Positions 33,254 through 42,739 are shown, counted from the stretch's first letter. The stretch: 54,922 nucleotides of DNA from an uncultured Variovorax sp. (GCA_913776885.1 CAJYQC010000118.1:1-54922), one strand, 5' to 3'. The notes: generated by a model not told the origin, from the letters alone. Numbers and translations: made by a program.

Positions 33254-35543
33254 GGCTCTCGTCCTTGTCCGCGGCCATCTTGCCGACGCCGGCGGAGACG
33301 GCCGCGGAGACGGTGCCCAGCACCTGCGTCACCTGGCCTGCCGCTCCACCAGCACCACTGCCAGCGCCTCCGGCCACCTGCTGCGCGATCGACGCGAGCT
33401 GCCCCGCCTTGCCCAGCAGGTCGGCCGGGTTGCCGCCCATCAGCGCGCCCAGGCTCGCTAGCGGGCTGCCCGGAGGCTCGGCCGGCGGCGGGGTGGGCAC
33501 GGCGTCGGGCTGCAGCGCCGCGCCGCCGCCCCTCGGGTTGAGCCAGATGTGCTCGCCGTTGACGGTCACGTCGTCGCCCTGCGCGGTGATGTTGATCTTC
33601 TTGCCCGTGACCGCGATGGAGCCGTCGGCCTTGAGTTGCACCACCGATGCGCCCACGCGCAGCGAGATGGTCTTGCCGTCCATCTCGATGTGGCTGCCCT
33701 TGTCGCCGCCCACGGACAGCAGGTATTTCTCGCCGACGTTGGTGGTCTGCGTCTTGCCGACCATGGTGTTGTCCATCATGCCGACCACGGTGTTGCGCAG
33801 CATGCCGACATTGAAGGAATAGGCCAGGCCGATGTTCACCATCTTGGCCAGCCCCACGTTGTGCATGTAGGCCATGCCGATGGTCGCCATCTGGTTGCGG
33901 CCCACCTTCTTGCTGCGGTCGCGGCCCACGGAATGGGTCTCGTCGTGCTCGACCTCGATGTCCTGGTTGCGCTCGGCGTGCAGCCACACCTGTTCGGCCC
34001 CCTTCTTGTCCTCGAAGCGCAAGGCGTTGGCGTTGGCCTCGCTGCCGCCCTCGGAGCTGCGCGTGAGCAGGCCGCTCTGCGTGGCGTTGTCGGGCAGCGT
34101 CCAGGGCGGCATGTTGTCGGCGTTGTACACGCGGCCGGTGACGATGGGCCGGTCGGGGTCGCCGTTCTCGAAGTCGACGATCACCTCCTGCCCGATGCGC
34201 GGGATCTGGATGCCGCCGAAGTTGGTGCCGGCCCAGGGCGATGACACGCGCACCCAGCAGGAGCTGTTCTCGTCCTTCGTGCAGTAGCGATTCCAGTGGA
34301 AGCTCAGCTTCACGCGGCCGTACTCGTCGGTCCAGATCTCGCGGCCCGCGGGGCCGGTGACGATGGCGGTCTGCGGACCCGTGGTGCGCGGCCGGGGTAC
34401 GGACGGTGCCGGCGGGCGGAAGACCTTGCTCGCGGGGATCACGTCGAAGTCGACGCGGCACTCGAACTCCTGCTGCGAACTCGCATCGCCCACGTCCTGC
34501 AGCCGCAGATGGGCATGCGTGACCAGGTACTGCCGGTTCGATTCGTTCTGGGGATGGCGCTCCAGCGTGATGAGGCAGCCCGGCACCACGGCACGCAAGT
34601 TGCCCGAGCCGCTGGCGAGCTCGCCCTGGCTGCCGGTCTCTTCCATGCGCGTGCGTACCAGCTGCTCGCCCTCGGACTCGACGACGTAGTCGCCCGGCCA
34701 GCCGTAGCGCTCCCAGGTGTTCTGCGCGGTCTTGCGCGGCATGGCGCTGATCTGCTGCAGCTCGGCCTTGGGGCGCGTGAAGTCGAAGTCGTCCGTCACC
34801 CAGCGACCGCTTTGCAGCTCTTCGCAGGCGTTGAAGCGGTCGCAGTGTTCCTCGCGCACGGTCGCGTCCGCCGGATGGAAGGGGATGGTCTGGTAGCCCA
34901 CGTGCGCGAAGGGCTGGTGCGAGGCCATCTCGTCCACGACGACCAGCCTGTGGCTGTTCTCCTCGTGCTCGAAGTAGTAGTACAGGCCCCACTCGTGCAG
35001 CAGCCGCGCGATGAAGTCGTGGTCGCTCTCGCCGTACTGCACCTGGAACTCGCGCGGCGGGTAGCTGCGCGTGGTCCGCAGCTCGAAAGGCAGGCCGTAC
35101 TTGCCAAGCACCGTCTTCACGATGTCGAGCACGTTCTGGTTCTGGAAGATGCGGTAGTCGCTGGTGCGCGTGGCGAGCGTGAGCCAGGGCTCGATCACGG
35201 CCTCATAGAGCGCGCGCCGGTTCTCCAGCCGAAGGAATCGCACGCGCGTGACCAGCCCCGAGATGTGGCGCTGCTGCGGCCCCGAACCAGGGCGGCCGTC
35301 GAGCACGATGTGCGCCGCGAGCGTCTCGCCCACGAGCTGCTTGATGGCGACGTTGGCCGCCTGGCGCTCGTTGTAGCCCGGCTGCTCTGGCGTGGCCAGC
35401 GTCAGGGTGTAGCGAAACAGGCTGCTGAGGCCTTCGCCGCCCACGATGGCGATGGGCTCCAGCGCCGGCGCATCGCCGAGCGTTGGCATGACCGACGAGG
35501 AAGCAGTGAGAACACGCGCGAGCTGCGCTGCGCCGACAGGCAT
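33246..35543 (-). CDS. vgrG: Type VI secretion system spike protein VgrG
   Basis: A 765-residue VgrG (TssI). The N-terminal gp27-like part has FRYTLTLATPE and SGLVTRVRFL, the gp5 OB-fold contains TGPAGREIWTDEYGRVKLSFHWNR and GDPDRPIVTGRVYNADN, and the central needle has repeated VG-x-M/N turns (NVGLAKMVNIGLAYSFNVG). A Pro/Ala/Gly-rich C-terminal extension of about 90 residues (PTPPPAEPPGSPLASLGA) follows the needle. No tss core genes are in the window, so it is an orphan vgrG island. Start ATG 35543 has an AGGGAGA site; the ORF track's 14 extra residues are rejected. Confidence 0.95.
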   Translation of the reverse strand: MPVGAAQLARVLTASSSVMPTLGDAPALEPIAIVGGEGLSSLFRYTLTLATPEQPGYNERQAANVAIKQLVGETLAAHIVLDGRPGSGPQQRHISGLVTRVRFLRLENRRALYEAVIEPWLTLATRTSDYRIFQNQNVLDIVKTVLGKYGLPFELRTTRSYPPREFQVQYGESDHDFIARLLHEWGLYYYFEHEENSHRLVVVDEMASHQPFAHVGYQTIPFHPADATVREEHCDRFNACEELQSGRWVTDDFDFTRPKAELQQISAMPRKTAQNTWERYGWPGDYVVESEGEQLVRTRMEETGSQGELASGSGNLRAVVPGCLITLERHPQNESNRQYLVTHAHLRLQDVGDASSQQEFECRVDFDVIPASKVFRPPAPSVPRPRTTGPQTAIVTGPAGREIWTDEYGRVKLSFHWNRYCTKDENSSCWVRVSSPWAGTNFGGIQIPRIGQEVIVDFENGDPDRPIVTGRVYNADNMPPWTLPDNATQSGLLTRSSEGGSEANANALRFEDKKGAEQVWLHAERNQDIEVEHDETHSVGRDRSKKVGRNQMATIGMAYMHNVGLAKMVNIGLAYSFNVGMLRNTVVGMMDNTMVGKTQTTNVGEKYLLSVGGDKGSHIEMDGKTISLRVGASVVQLKADGSIAVTGKKINITAQGDDVTVNGEHIWLNPRGGGAALQPDAVPTPPPAEPPGSPLASLGALMGGNPADLLGKAGQLASIAQQVAGGAGSGAGGAAGQVTQVLGTVSAAVSAGVGKMAADKDESHG

Positions 35544-35692
35544 GAAGTCTCCCTGGTGTTTTTGGGCTCGTGACTGACGAAGCAAATCGTAGCAATTCGA
35601 CGCCGAAACACCAGTAAGACGTTAGATTGCGGCAGATCGGACATTTCCGACACCACCTCGGGCGCTGGTCCGCCAGCGCCGGGGCCTGTCCC

Positions 35693-38600
35693 TCAGCTAC
35701 CCGCCCACACGTCCAGCACGTAGCGCTGGTCGGCGATCATCCTGTCCATCCACGCAGCGCTGTCGTGCCCGTGCTCTCGCGCGAGGTCGCTCAGCGTGCG
35801 GCGCACGTCGGGTTCCATGCGCGAACCGTCGCCGCACACGTAGACCACCGCGCCGGCCTCCAGCAGCTTCCACACGTGGGCGGCCTGCTCGCGGATGAGG
35901 TCCTGAACGTAGACCTTGCGCTCGCCGGCACGCGAGAAGGCGGTGTGCAGCGTCATCAGGCCACGGTGCGCCCAGGCCTGGAGCTCGTCGGCGTAGATGA
36001 AGTCCTGCTCGGGATGGCGGCAGCCGAAGAACAGCAGCGCCTCGCCGAGCGCAGTGCCCGCCTCGGCCAGCGCCGCGCGCTCCTGCAGGAAGCCGCGAAA
36101 CGGCGCCAGGCCGGTGCCGGGGCCGACCATGATGAGCGGCCGGGTCGCATCCTCCGGCAGCCTGAAGCCTTCGGCCGTGGTCTCGCGCACCACGCCGTGC
36201 ACCGTGTCGCCGGCCTCCGCGCGCGCGAGGAAGTTGGAGCACACACCCTCGAAGGTGCCGATGCCCGATTTGGCCGGACCGCTCACCACGCCCACCGTCA
36301 CGCTGCACTTTCCTGGCGTCATCATGGGCGAGGACGAGATCGAGTAGTAGCGCGGCGAGAGCGGCGACAGCATCTCCAGGAACACGGCGAAGGGCACCTG
36401 GCAGGCGCGGTGCTCTTCCAGCAGGTCGAGCAGCGACTTGCGCTTGTGCAGCACTTCGGCCTTGTACGCGGCCTGCGAGGCTTCGTCGCTGCCCGAGAGC
36501 GCCTCCAGCTTCGGTTTCGTGAACGGGCACTCGGTGTATGCCGCCAGCGTGGCGATCTGCTTGCGCGTGGCCACGTCCTGCAGTTCGACGTAGTCGCCCA
36601 GCAAGCGGTCGACCGCGATCACCTGTTCCACCGGCAGCACCGCCTTGCGGCCCGCAGCCGCGTGCAGGCGCACGTGGGCCGTGCGGTCGAAGCCGAAGCG
36701 CGCCATCGCGCGTTCGACCTGAGCGGGGCTGTTGCGCGGCACCACGCTCAGGTGGTCGCCGGCGCGGTAGACCAGGCCCTCGGGCAGCATCAGTTCGACG
36801 TGCCGCGTGGAGCGGCCCGCGTCTCCGTGGCCACCGTTTTGCAGCTCGCGGTTCTCGATCACGCGCATCGGCACCGCGCCCAGCGCATCGACGATCGCAT
36901 TCTTCTGCGGCGGCGGCAGCTCTTCCAGCGTGTAGAGCGGCTCGCCCTGCGCGGGCGTGTCGGCACCCGTCTTGATGCCGAAGGCCTTCGCCAGTGCGGG
37001 CCACAGCGCATCGCTCCAGTCCTGGAAGGCGCCGTCCATGTCCTCGCGCGCATCGCCCTCGCCGCGGGAATGCACGCGATCGGCGCCCAGTGCCTCGAGC
37101 CGCTCGTCGATGCGGCGCGGCACGGCCTGATAGGTGGAGGCCCAGTCGGTGTTGCCGCAGCCGAAGACGCTGAAGCGCACGCCGTTGAGCGAGTCGTCGG
37201 CCTTGTCGAGCCAGCGGTGGAACTCGGCCGCGTTGTCGGGCGCCGCGCCGTTGTACGAGGCACAGACGATGGCGATGGCGCCGCTGGCCGGCAGCCGCTC
37301 GGCATAGTCGTCGAGCGAGGCCAGTTGCGTGGAGAAGCCGCGCATCTCGCCGGCCTCCGCGAGCTGCCGCGCGAGGTCTTCGGCGGTGCCTAGGTTGGAG
37401 CCCTGAAGCACCAGCAGCGAGGTGCCGTGGCGCGCCGCCTGCGGCTTGCGCTCGGAGGCCTTGGCGGGCTGCACTGGCGCTGCTGCCGCATCGGTCATGT
37501 TGCCGCGCGGGCGCGTGGCGGGGTCGCGCAGCAGCGCCTTGATCCTGAAGCCCTCGGGCTTGATCGTGAGCGCTTCCTTGATCTTCAGCTTGTAGCCCGT
37601 GTGGTCCACCAGGTTGAAGCGCTGCAGGATCATGCCCAGCGTGAGCACCGCCTCCTGCAGCGCGAACTGCCGCCCGATGCAGGCGCGCTGGCCGTTGCCG
37701 AAGGGCTTGAAGGCGTTCACCGGCCGCTCGCGCTCGGCCTCGCGGCTGAAGTGCTCGGGATTGAACCGGTCGGCATCCTCGCCCCAGATGCCCTTGTCAC
37801 GATGCAGCGCCAGCGCATGCATGATGACCATGTTGTTCTTCTTGATCGTGTACTGGCCGCCGATCTTCGTCTCTTCCTTGGCGCGCATCGAGATCGCAGG
37901 CGCGGTGGGGTAGAGGCGCAGCGACTCCTTCAGCACCTGCATCACGTACTGCAGGCGGTTGACCTGCGCGTAGGTGGGCTTCTGCGTGGTGTCGGGGCCG
38001 AACACGTTGTCGACCTCGGCCTGCGCCTTGGTCATGGCCTCGGGGTTCTGCAGCAGGAAGTAGATGGCGAAGGACAGCAGCCCGCTGGTGGTCTCGTGCC
38101 CCGCGATGAGGAATTCGATGCACTCGTCGCGGATCATCTTGTCGGTGAGCTTCTCGCCACTCTTCTTGTCCACGCCCGCGATCATGTAGCTCAGCAGGTC
38201 GGGCTTGGTGGCGATGTCGGCCCCGCTCGCGCGCCGCTCCTCGATGATGTCCTCCACCATCTTGTGCATGTAGCGGATGTCCTTGCGCTGCTGCGCGAGC
38301 TCCTTCTTCAGCATCAGCTCTTCCAGCGGCAGGCCGCGGCGGTTCTGCACCGTCTCCAGCGTGCGCACCATCGCGTCGACGAAAGGGTGGAAGCCTTCGC
38401 GGTAGAAGGAGTTGAAGCGGTAGCCGAAGCCGCACAGGCCGATGGTGTCGAGCGTGAGCGCGGTCATGTCGCGCACCACGTCCACCTCTTCGTCGAAGTT
38501 CAGCCGCTCCCACTTGGTGACCAGCTGCCCGGCGATGTCCAGCATCATCGGGTGGTAGGCCTGCATCGCACGCTGGCTGAAGTTGGCCAGCAGGATGTTG

Positions 38601-38911
38601 TGCGGCTTCGACCAGGTCTCCTCGTGGGTGTCGGAAGTGAAAAGGCCGTGCGAGGCTGCGCGCAGCCGGCGCAAGGCACCGCGCGTGCTCTTGTCGAAGC
38701 GTTCTTCCTCGCAGAGCTCGTCCACCAGCGCGGGAGACGACACCACGATCACCGGCATGCCCGGCATGTCCAGCCAGTAGATGCCGCCCAGGTCCTGCGC
38801 GATCTTCCACATGTCGAGCACGGGGGAGTCGGAGCCGATCGACAGCAGGTTGCCGACGAATGGCTTCTTCGCCGGATGCGGAATCGGGTGGAGCGAGTTT
38901 TTGCCTGCCAT
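35693..38911 (-). CDS. Self-sufficient cytochrome P450/NADPH-P450 reductase (CYP102-like)
   Basis: A 1072-residue fusion. The P450 domain (about 1-460) has the I-helix AGHETTSG (270-277), KESLR (E329/R332), and the haem loop FKPFGNGQRACIGRQFA with Cys411. A linker (PATRPRGNMTDAAAAPVQ) leads to a flavodoxin-like FMN domain (VLQGSNLGTAED) and a FAD/NADPH reductase domain ending DVWAGS, as in P450 BM3. It probably hydroxylates a hydrophobic substrate with NADPH. BM3 Arg47 and Tyr51, which hold fatty-acid carboxylates, align with Met52 and Val56, while Phe87 is kept (Phe91). The start at 38911 (MAGKNSLHPIPHP) is the family start. A 28-base dyad lies upstream. Confidence 0.95.
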   Translation of the reverse strand: MAGKNSLHPIPHPAKKPFVGNLLSIGSDSPVLDMWKIAQDLGGIYWLDMPGMPVIVVSSPALVDELCEEERFDKSTRGALRRLRAASHGLFTSDTHEETWSKPHNILLANFSQRAMQAYHPMMLDIAGQLVTKWERLNFDEEVDVVRDMTALTLDTIGLCGFGYRFNSFYREGFHPFVDAMVRTLETVQNRRGLPLEELMLKKELAQQRKDIRYMHKMVEDIIEERRASGADIATKPDLLSYMIAGVDKKSGEKLTDKMIRDECIEFLIAGHETTSGLLSFAIYFLLQNPEAMTKAQAEVDNVFGPDTTQKPTYAQVNRLQYVMQVLKESLRLYPTAPAISMRAKEETKIGGQYTIKKNNMVIMHALALHRDKGIWGEDADRFNPEHFSREAERERPVNAFKPFGNGQRACIGRQFALQEAVLTLGMILQRFNLVDHTGYKLKIKEALTIKPEGFRIKALLRDPATRPRGNMTDAAAAPVQPAKASERKPQAARHGTSLLVLQGSNLGTAEDLARQLAEAGEMRGFSTQLASLDDYAERLPASGAIAIVCASYNGAAPDNAAEFHRWLDKADDSLNGVRFSVFGCGNTDWASTYQAVPRRIDERLEALGADRVHSRGEGDAREDMDGAFQDWSDALWPALAKAFGIKTGADTPAQGEPLYTLEELPPPQKNAIVDALGAVPMRVIENRELQNGGHGDAGRSTRHVELMLPEGLVYRAGDHLSVVPRNSPAQVERAMARFGFDRTAHVRLHAAAGRKAVLPVEQVIAVDRLLGDYVELQDVATRKQIATLAAYTECPFTKPKLEALSGSDEASQAAYKAEVLHKRKSLLDLLEEHRACQVPFAVFLEMLSPLSPRYYSISSSPMMTPGKCSVTVGVVSGPAKSGIGTFEGVCSNFLARAEAGDTVHGVVRETTAEGFRLPEDATRPLIMVGPGTGLAPFRGFLQERAALAEAGTALGEALLFFGCRHPEQDFIYADELQAWAHRGLMTLHTAFSRAGERKVYVQDLIREQAAHVWKLLEAGAVVYVCGDGSRMEPDVRRTLSDLAREHGHDSAAWMDRMIADQRYVLDVWAGS

Positions 38912-38945
38912 GGTCTTGTTGTGCCTTTGGAATGGACCCGCCTCT

Positions 38946-38973
38946 GATATCCGGGCTTCGAAGCCGGAGTATC
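38946..38973. promoter_or_regulatory. 28-bp dyad upstream of the P450 gene
   Basis: The block contains GATATCCGGG and CCGGAGTATC around a perfect GCTTCGAAGC core, giving a near-complete inverted repeat centred about 48 bases before the ATG. It could be an operator, as Bm3R1 uses for the BM3 gene, or part of a hairpin. Confidence 0.5.
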
Positions 38974-39050
38974 CCGACGGCACAGGCGGCAGGCAGGACG
39001 GGGTTTCCCTTACAAACCTCCGCCCTCTTCAGCAGTCGTGAAGAAACCGC

Positions 39051-40307
39051 TCAGGGCCGGACCATCTTGCATTCCGTGCCCTGCGCGAGCTCGTTGCCGG
39101 TATAGACCGCATCGGTGCGGAACCCGTAGTTGGTGCCTTCCCAGCCCATCTTCACCGTCTTGCCGTCCACCGGCGCAATGGTGTTCACCACCTGCGGCAG
39201 CAGCAGCTGATGGTCTTCGCCGCGCATGCGCACCGGGCCCACCACGGAGTCGAAGCTCAGGTCCTCGAGGGCTCGCGCGACCTTCACCGTGTCGGTGGAG
39301 CCGGCCTTGTTGATGGCCGCGGCCAGCAGGCGCGGCGTCATGTCGATGCGCGGCGCGAGGAAGTCCTTGCCCGTCTTGGCCTTGTAGGCCTTGGCCAGTG
39401 CGTCCACCTTGGGCGTATCGGCCTCGCCCGGGTGCCATTCGGCCACCCAGGTCAGCTGGCCGAGCCTGGCCTGCGACACGGCCGTGACCGTGCCCGGCAC
39501 CGAGCCCGCGCTGTGGTTGAAGTAGCGCAGGTCGTAGCCCGCGTCGCCCGCCGCCTTCAGCAGCAGCGTCATGTCCTGGCCCCAGTTGCCGGTGATGACC
39601 GAGTCGGCGCCGCTTTGCTTCACGTTGGCGATGTAGGGTGCGAAGTCCTTCACCCGGCCGATGGGGTGCAGCGTTTCGCCCACGAACTGGATGTCGGGCC
39701 GAGCCAGGCCCACCAGCTGGCGGCCGTAGCTGGCCCATTGCTTGCCGTGTGCGTAGTCCTGGTTGAGCAGGTACACCTTCTTCACGTCGGGCGTCTTCTT
39801 GATGTAGTTGGCCAGCGCCTTCATCTTCATCGCGGTGTTGGCCTCGGTCTGGAAGTGCCAGAAGCTGCAGGCCTTGCCCGTCATCTCGGGATCGATGGAG
39901 GAGTGGTTCAACACGATCAGCTCCTTGCCCGGGTTGCGCTGGTTCCAGCGCGTCACCGACTGCACCAGCGCCGTGACCACCGAGGAGCCCGAGCCGCCGG
40001 TCACGATGGCCTTGGCGCCCTGGTCGATGGCCGCCTGCAGCGCGCTCTGGCTCTCCTGTGCCGAGAGCTTGCTGTCGAACTGCAGCAGCTGCAGCTTCGT
40101 GCCGCCGAGCACGCCGCCCTTCGCGTTGATGTCCTCGATGGCGTACTGCGTGTGCATCAGCATCAGCTCGCCGACGTTGGCGAACGGGCCCGAGAGCGGG
40201 TCGATGTAGGCGATCTTGTAGGTCGCCTGCTGGGCATGCGATGCGCCAGCAGCGGCCAGCAGGCAGGCGAGGGCGATCCGCGCCAGTGGCGCTTTCCTGA
40301 ACTTCAT
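39051..40307 (-). CDS. Branched-chain amino acid-type ABC transporter substrate-binding protein
   Basis: A 418-residue periplasmic type I binding protein (LivK/Peripla_BP_6 family) with signal peptide (RIALACLLAAAGASHAQ). IAYIDPLSGPFANVGELMLMHTQYAIEDINAKGG is the classic start, SSIDPEMTG and NQDYAHGKQW mark the hinge and ligand site. Such proteins bind amino acids, amides, or small aromatic or fatty acids. No permease or ATPase gene is next to it, so it is an orphan here; the neighbours (TetR, acyl-CoA synthetase, carboxylase, P450) suggest an aliphatic or aromatic ligand. GGAG lies about 11 bases before the ATG. Confidence 0.92.
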   Translation of the reverse strand: MKFRKAPLARIALACLLAAAGASHAQQATYKIAYIDPLSGPFANVGELMLMHTQYAIEDINAKGGVLGGTKLQLLQFDSKLSAQESQSALQAAIDQGAKAIVTGGSGSSVVTALVQSVTRWNQRNPGKELIVLNHSSIDPEMTGKACSFWHFQTEANTAMKMKALANYIKKTPDVKKVYLLNQDYAHGKQWASYGRQLVGLARPDIQFVGETLHPIGRVKDFAPYIANVKQSGADSVITGNWGQDMTLLLKAAGDAGYDLRYFNHSAGSVPGTVTAVSQARLGQLTWVAEWHPGEADTPKVDALAKAYKAKTGKDFLAPRIDMTPRLLAAAINKAGSTDTVKVARALEDLSFDSVVGPVRMRGEDHQLLLPQVVNTIAPVDGKTVKMGWEGTNYGFRTDAVYTGNELAQGTECKMVRP

Positions 40308-40334
40308 GGTGCTTTGTCTCCGGAGGTGTTGTCT

Positions 40335-41030
40335 TCAGTTCTTCGTTCGCAGCCCGATCACGCGGCTTGCCAGCCTGGTGAGCTCGGCCACGACCTCGTC
40401 GGGCGAGAGGCGCCCGCCCGGGCGATACCAGCTGTAGAGGAAGCCCGGCAGGCTGCAGGCCGCGAGCGCGGTGATCTTGGTCTCGGTGAAGTCGAGGTCG
40501 CCGTCGGCGCGTGCTTCCTCGAGCAGCGGGCACAGCCGCTCATAGAAGTGATGCGCGAGCTTCTTCTGCGCGGCGATGTACTCGGGCCGGTACACCTGCG
40601 GCTCGCGGTACGGGAAGAAGGCCACCGGGTGGTGCGAGATGGTCGCGCGGATCAGCCGCTCCAGGCCTTCGAGCACCTTCTCGCTCGCGCGGCGCGGGTC
40701 GGTGGCCGCGAAGTCGAGCGCGGTGAAGCAGTCGACCGCGGGGCGCCACGACAGCGTCTCGAAGATCTCCTGCTTGTCGCGGAAGTAGTAATACACGAAG
40801 GGCTTGGTCATGCCCAGCTCGCGCACGATCTGCGCCATGGTGGTGTTGGCGTAGCCCTGTGCCGCGAAGAGCTGCGCGGCCGCCTGCAGGATGCGCTCGC
40901 GCTGCAGGTCGGTGCCCTGCGTGGCCGCGCGCTGCCGGCCCGTGCCCTGCGGAAGGTGCGGCTGCGCCGTGACGCTGCTCTGGTCTGCAGAGCCAGAGGG
41001 TTTTTGCCGTGTCGCGGAAGTTATACCCAT
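40335..41030 (-). CDS. TetR/AcrR family transcriptional regulator
   Basis: A 231-residue regulator from ATG 41030. The helix-turn-helix is RERILQAAAQLFAAQGYANTTMAQIVRELGMTKPFVYYYF with recognition helix KPFVYYYFRDKQ. A C-terminal domain with HPVAFFPYREPQVYRPEYIAAQKK and an RPGGRLSPDEVV motif resembles acyl-CoA-responsive TetR regulators. It is divergent from the acyl-CoA synthetase-carboxylase pair, and a perfect palindrome covers its start codon, so it probably represses both directions. The start could also be an upstream codon at 41066. It may also control the downstream livK gene 27 bases away. Confidence 0.9.
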   Translation of the reverse strand: MGITSATRQKPSGSADQSSVTAQPHLPQGTGRQRAATQGTDLQRERILQAAAQLFAAQGYANTTMAQIVRELGMTKPFVYYYFRDKQEIFETLSWRPAVDCFTALDFAATDPRRASEKVLEGLERLIRATISHHPVAFFPYREPQVYRPEYIAAQKKLAHHFYERLCPLLEEARADGDLDFTETKITALAACSLPGFLYSWYRPGGRLSPDEVVAELTRLASRVIGLRTKN

Positions 41031-41035
41031 GGGTA
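41024..41035. promoter_or_regulatory. TetR-type palindrome over the regulator start
   Basis: TACCCATGGGTA is a perfect 12-base palindrome in the gap between the divergent TetR gene and the acyl-CoA synthetase gene, covering the TetR ATG. It is the best operator candidate for this region. Confidence 0.5.
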
Positions 41036-41115
41036 GGATTGTTCGTGCACCATGCACCATTGGCAAGCGCCAGCCCCTCGCGGGCTGCTATCGATAACCC
41101 TGAGAAAGTGACGCC

Positions 41116-42729
41116 ATGGAGACATTGCCCGACCGCCCGCAGCAGCCCCTGCACGAGTACCTGCGCACCCACGCGCGAGAGCGCGGCGACAGCCCCGCCT
41201 GCATCTGGTACGGCCACACCACGAGCTGGAGCTCGCTCGACCGCGCCAGCGACGCCTTCGCCGCGCGGCTGCAGGCGCTGGGGGTGAAAAAGGGCGAGCC
41301 GGTGGTGCTCTTCCTCAACAACTGCCCGCAGTACCTGGTTGCGCACTTCGGCATCCAGAAGATCGGCGCCATCGTCTGCCCGAGCGGGCCGCTCAACAAG
41401 GAGCACGAGCTGGCCTACCAGGTCAACGACCTGAAGGCGCGTGTGATCGTCGCGGCCGCGCCGCTGCTGCCGGTGGTGCGCAAGGTGCAGCCCGGAAGTT
41501 CGCTGGAGCACGTGTTCGTGGTGCACTACGCCGACCTGCTGCCGGCCGAACCCACGCTCGACCTGCCGGCGGAGCTGGCCGCCGAACGCAAGACGGAACG
41601 CAGCGTGCCCGAAGGCTGCGAAGACTTCCTCGCCGTGATGCGCGCCGACGCGAAGCCGCAGCCGGTGGCCATCGACATGGACGACGTGGCGCTCATGACC
41701 TACACATCGGGCACCACCGGCCTGCCCAAGGGGGCGATGCTGAGCTACGGCAACGCGCTCTTCAAGACACGCGCGGCAGCCGACTGCAACGGCGTGGGGC
41801 CCGCCGACGTGCTGCTGTCCATCGCGCCGCTCTATCACATCGCCGGCATGCTGATGGGCGTCAACGTGCCGGTGCTCAGCGGTGCCGCCTCGGTGCTGCT
41901 GCACCGCTTCGATCCGCGCGCGGCACTGCAGGCCATCGCCGCGTACAAGGTGAGCTGGTGGTACAGCATCGCGCCGATGAACGTGGCATGCATGCAGGTG
42001 CCGGACATCGCGAGCTTCGACCTGCGCAGCCTGAAGATGAACCCGGTGACCAGCTTCGGCATCGCCTTCACCGAGCCGCTGGCGCTGCAGTGGCGCTCGC
42101 ATGCGCCCAACTGCACTTCCTTCGAGGCCGCCTACGGCCTGAGCGAGACCCACACCTGCGACACCTACACGCCGCACCATGCGCCGCGCTGGGGCACGCA
42201 GGGCGTCGCGGTGCCGGGCGTGAAGATCCGCATCGTCGATGCGGACACGCAGGCCGACCTGCCTGCGGGCGAGGTCGGCGAGATCGTGCTCACCAGCCCC
42301 GGCACCTTCAAGGGCTACTGGAACAAGCCCGAGGCCACCGCCGCCACGCTGCGCAACGGCTGGGTGCACACGGGCGACATGGGCAGGATCGACGCCGACG
42401 GCTACCTCACCTTCATCGGCCGCTTCAAGGAGATGATCAAGGTCTCGGGCTACAGCGTGTTCCCCGAGGAGGTCGAAACCATCCTCATCAAGCATCCGGC
42501 GGTGGCGCAGGCGGCGGTGATCGGCCAGCCCGACGCGGAGAAGGGCGAGGTGGTGAAGGCCTTCATCGTGCGCAAGCCCGGCGCCGCGCTCGAAGCCGAT
42601 GCGCTCGTCGCCTGGGCGCGCGACAACATGGCGAGCTACAAGGCGCCGCGCGCGGTGAGCTTCATCGACGCGCTGCCCACCACCGGTGCGGGCAAGGTGC
42701 TGCGCCGCCTGCTCAAAGACAAAAGCTGA
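41116..42729 (+). CDS. AMP-dependent acyl-CoA synthetase
   Basis: A 537-residue member of the ANL adenylation family that activates a carboxylic acid with ATP and links it to CoA. The P-loop motif is YTSGTTGLPKGAM (196-208), followed by YGLSETHTCDTY, WVHTGDMGRIDADGYL (A8-like), GRFKEMIKVSGYSVFPEEVE, and the C-terminal lysine motif TGAGKVLRRLLK. These match long- or medium-chain fatty-acid CoA ligases; the preferred acid is unknown. It begins 86 bases from the TetR gene and is followed 10 bases later by a biotin-dependent carboxylase, suggesting acyl-CoA made here is then carboxylated. Confidence 0.92.
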   Translation: METLPDRPQQPLHEYLRTHARERGDSPACIWYGHTTSWSSLDRASDAFAARLQALGVKKGEPVVLFLNNCPQYLVAHFGIQKIGAIVCPSGPLNKEHELAYQVNDLKARVIVAAAPLLPVVRKVQPGSSLEHVFVVHYADLLPAEPTLDLPAELAAERKTERSVPEGCEDFLAVMRADAKPQPVAIDMDDVALMTYTSGTTGLPKGAMLSYGNALFKTRAAADCNGVGPADVLLSIAPLYHIAGMLMGVNVPVLSGAASVLLHRFDPRAALQAIAAYKVSWWYSIAPMNVACMQVPDIASFDLRSLKMNPVTSFGIAFTEPLALQWRSHAPNCTSFEAAYGLSETHTCDTYTPHHAPRWGTQGVAVPGVKIRIVDADTQADLPAGEVGEIVLTSPGTFKGYWNKPEATAATLRNGWVHTGDMGRIDADGYLTFIGRFKEMIKVSGYSVFPEEVETILIKHPAVAQAAVIGQPDAEKGEVVKAFIVRKPGAALEADALVAWARDNMASYKAPRAVSFIDALPTTGAGKVLRRLLKDKS

Positions 42730-42739
42730 GAGGTTCCGT

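Noticed and set aside
37427-38947. 506-residue plus-strand ORF
   Set aside because: Antisense of the P450 domain with shadow composition; no independent start signals.
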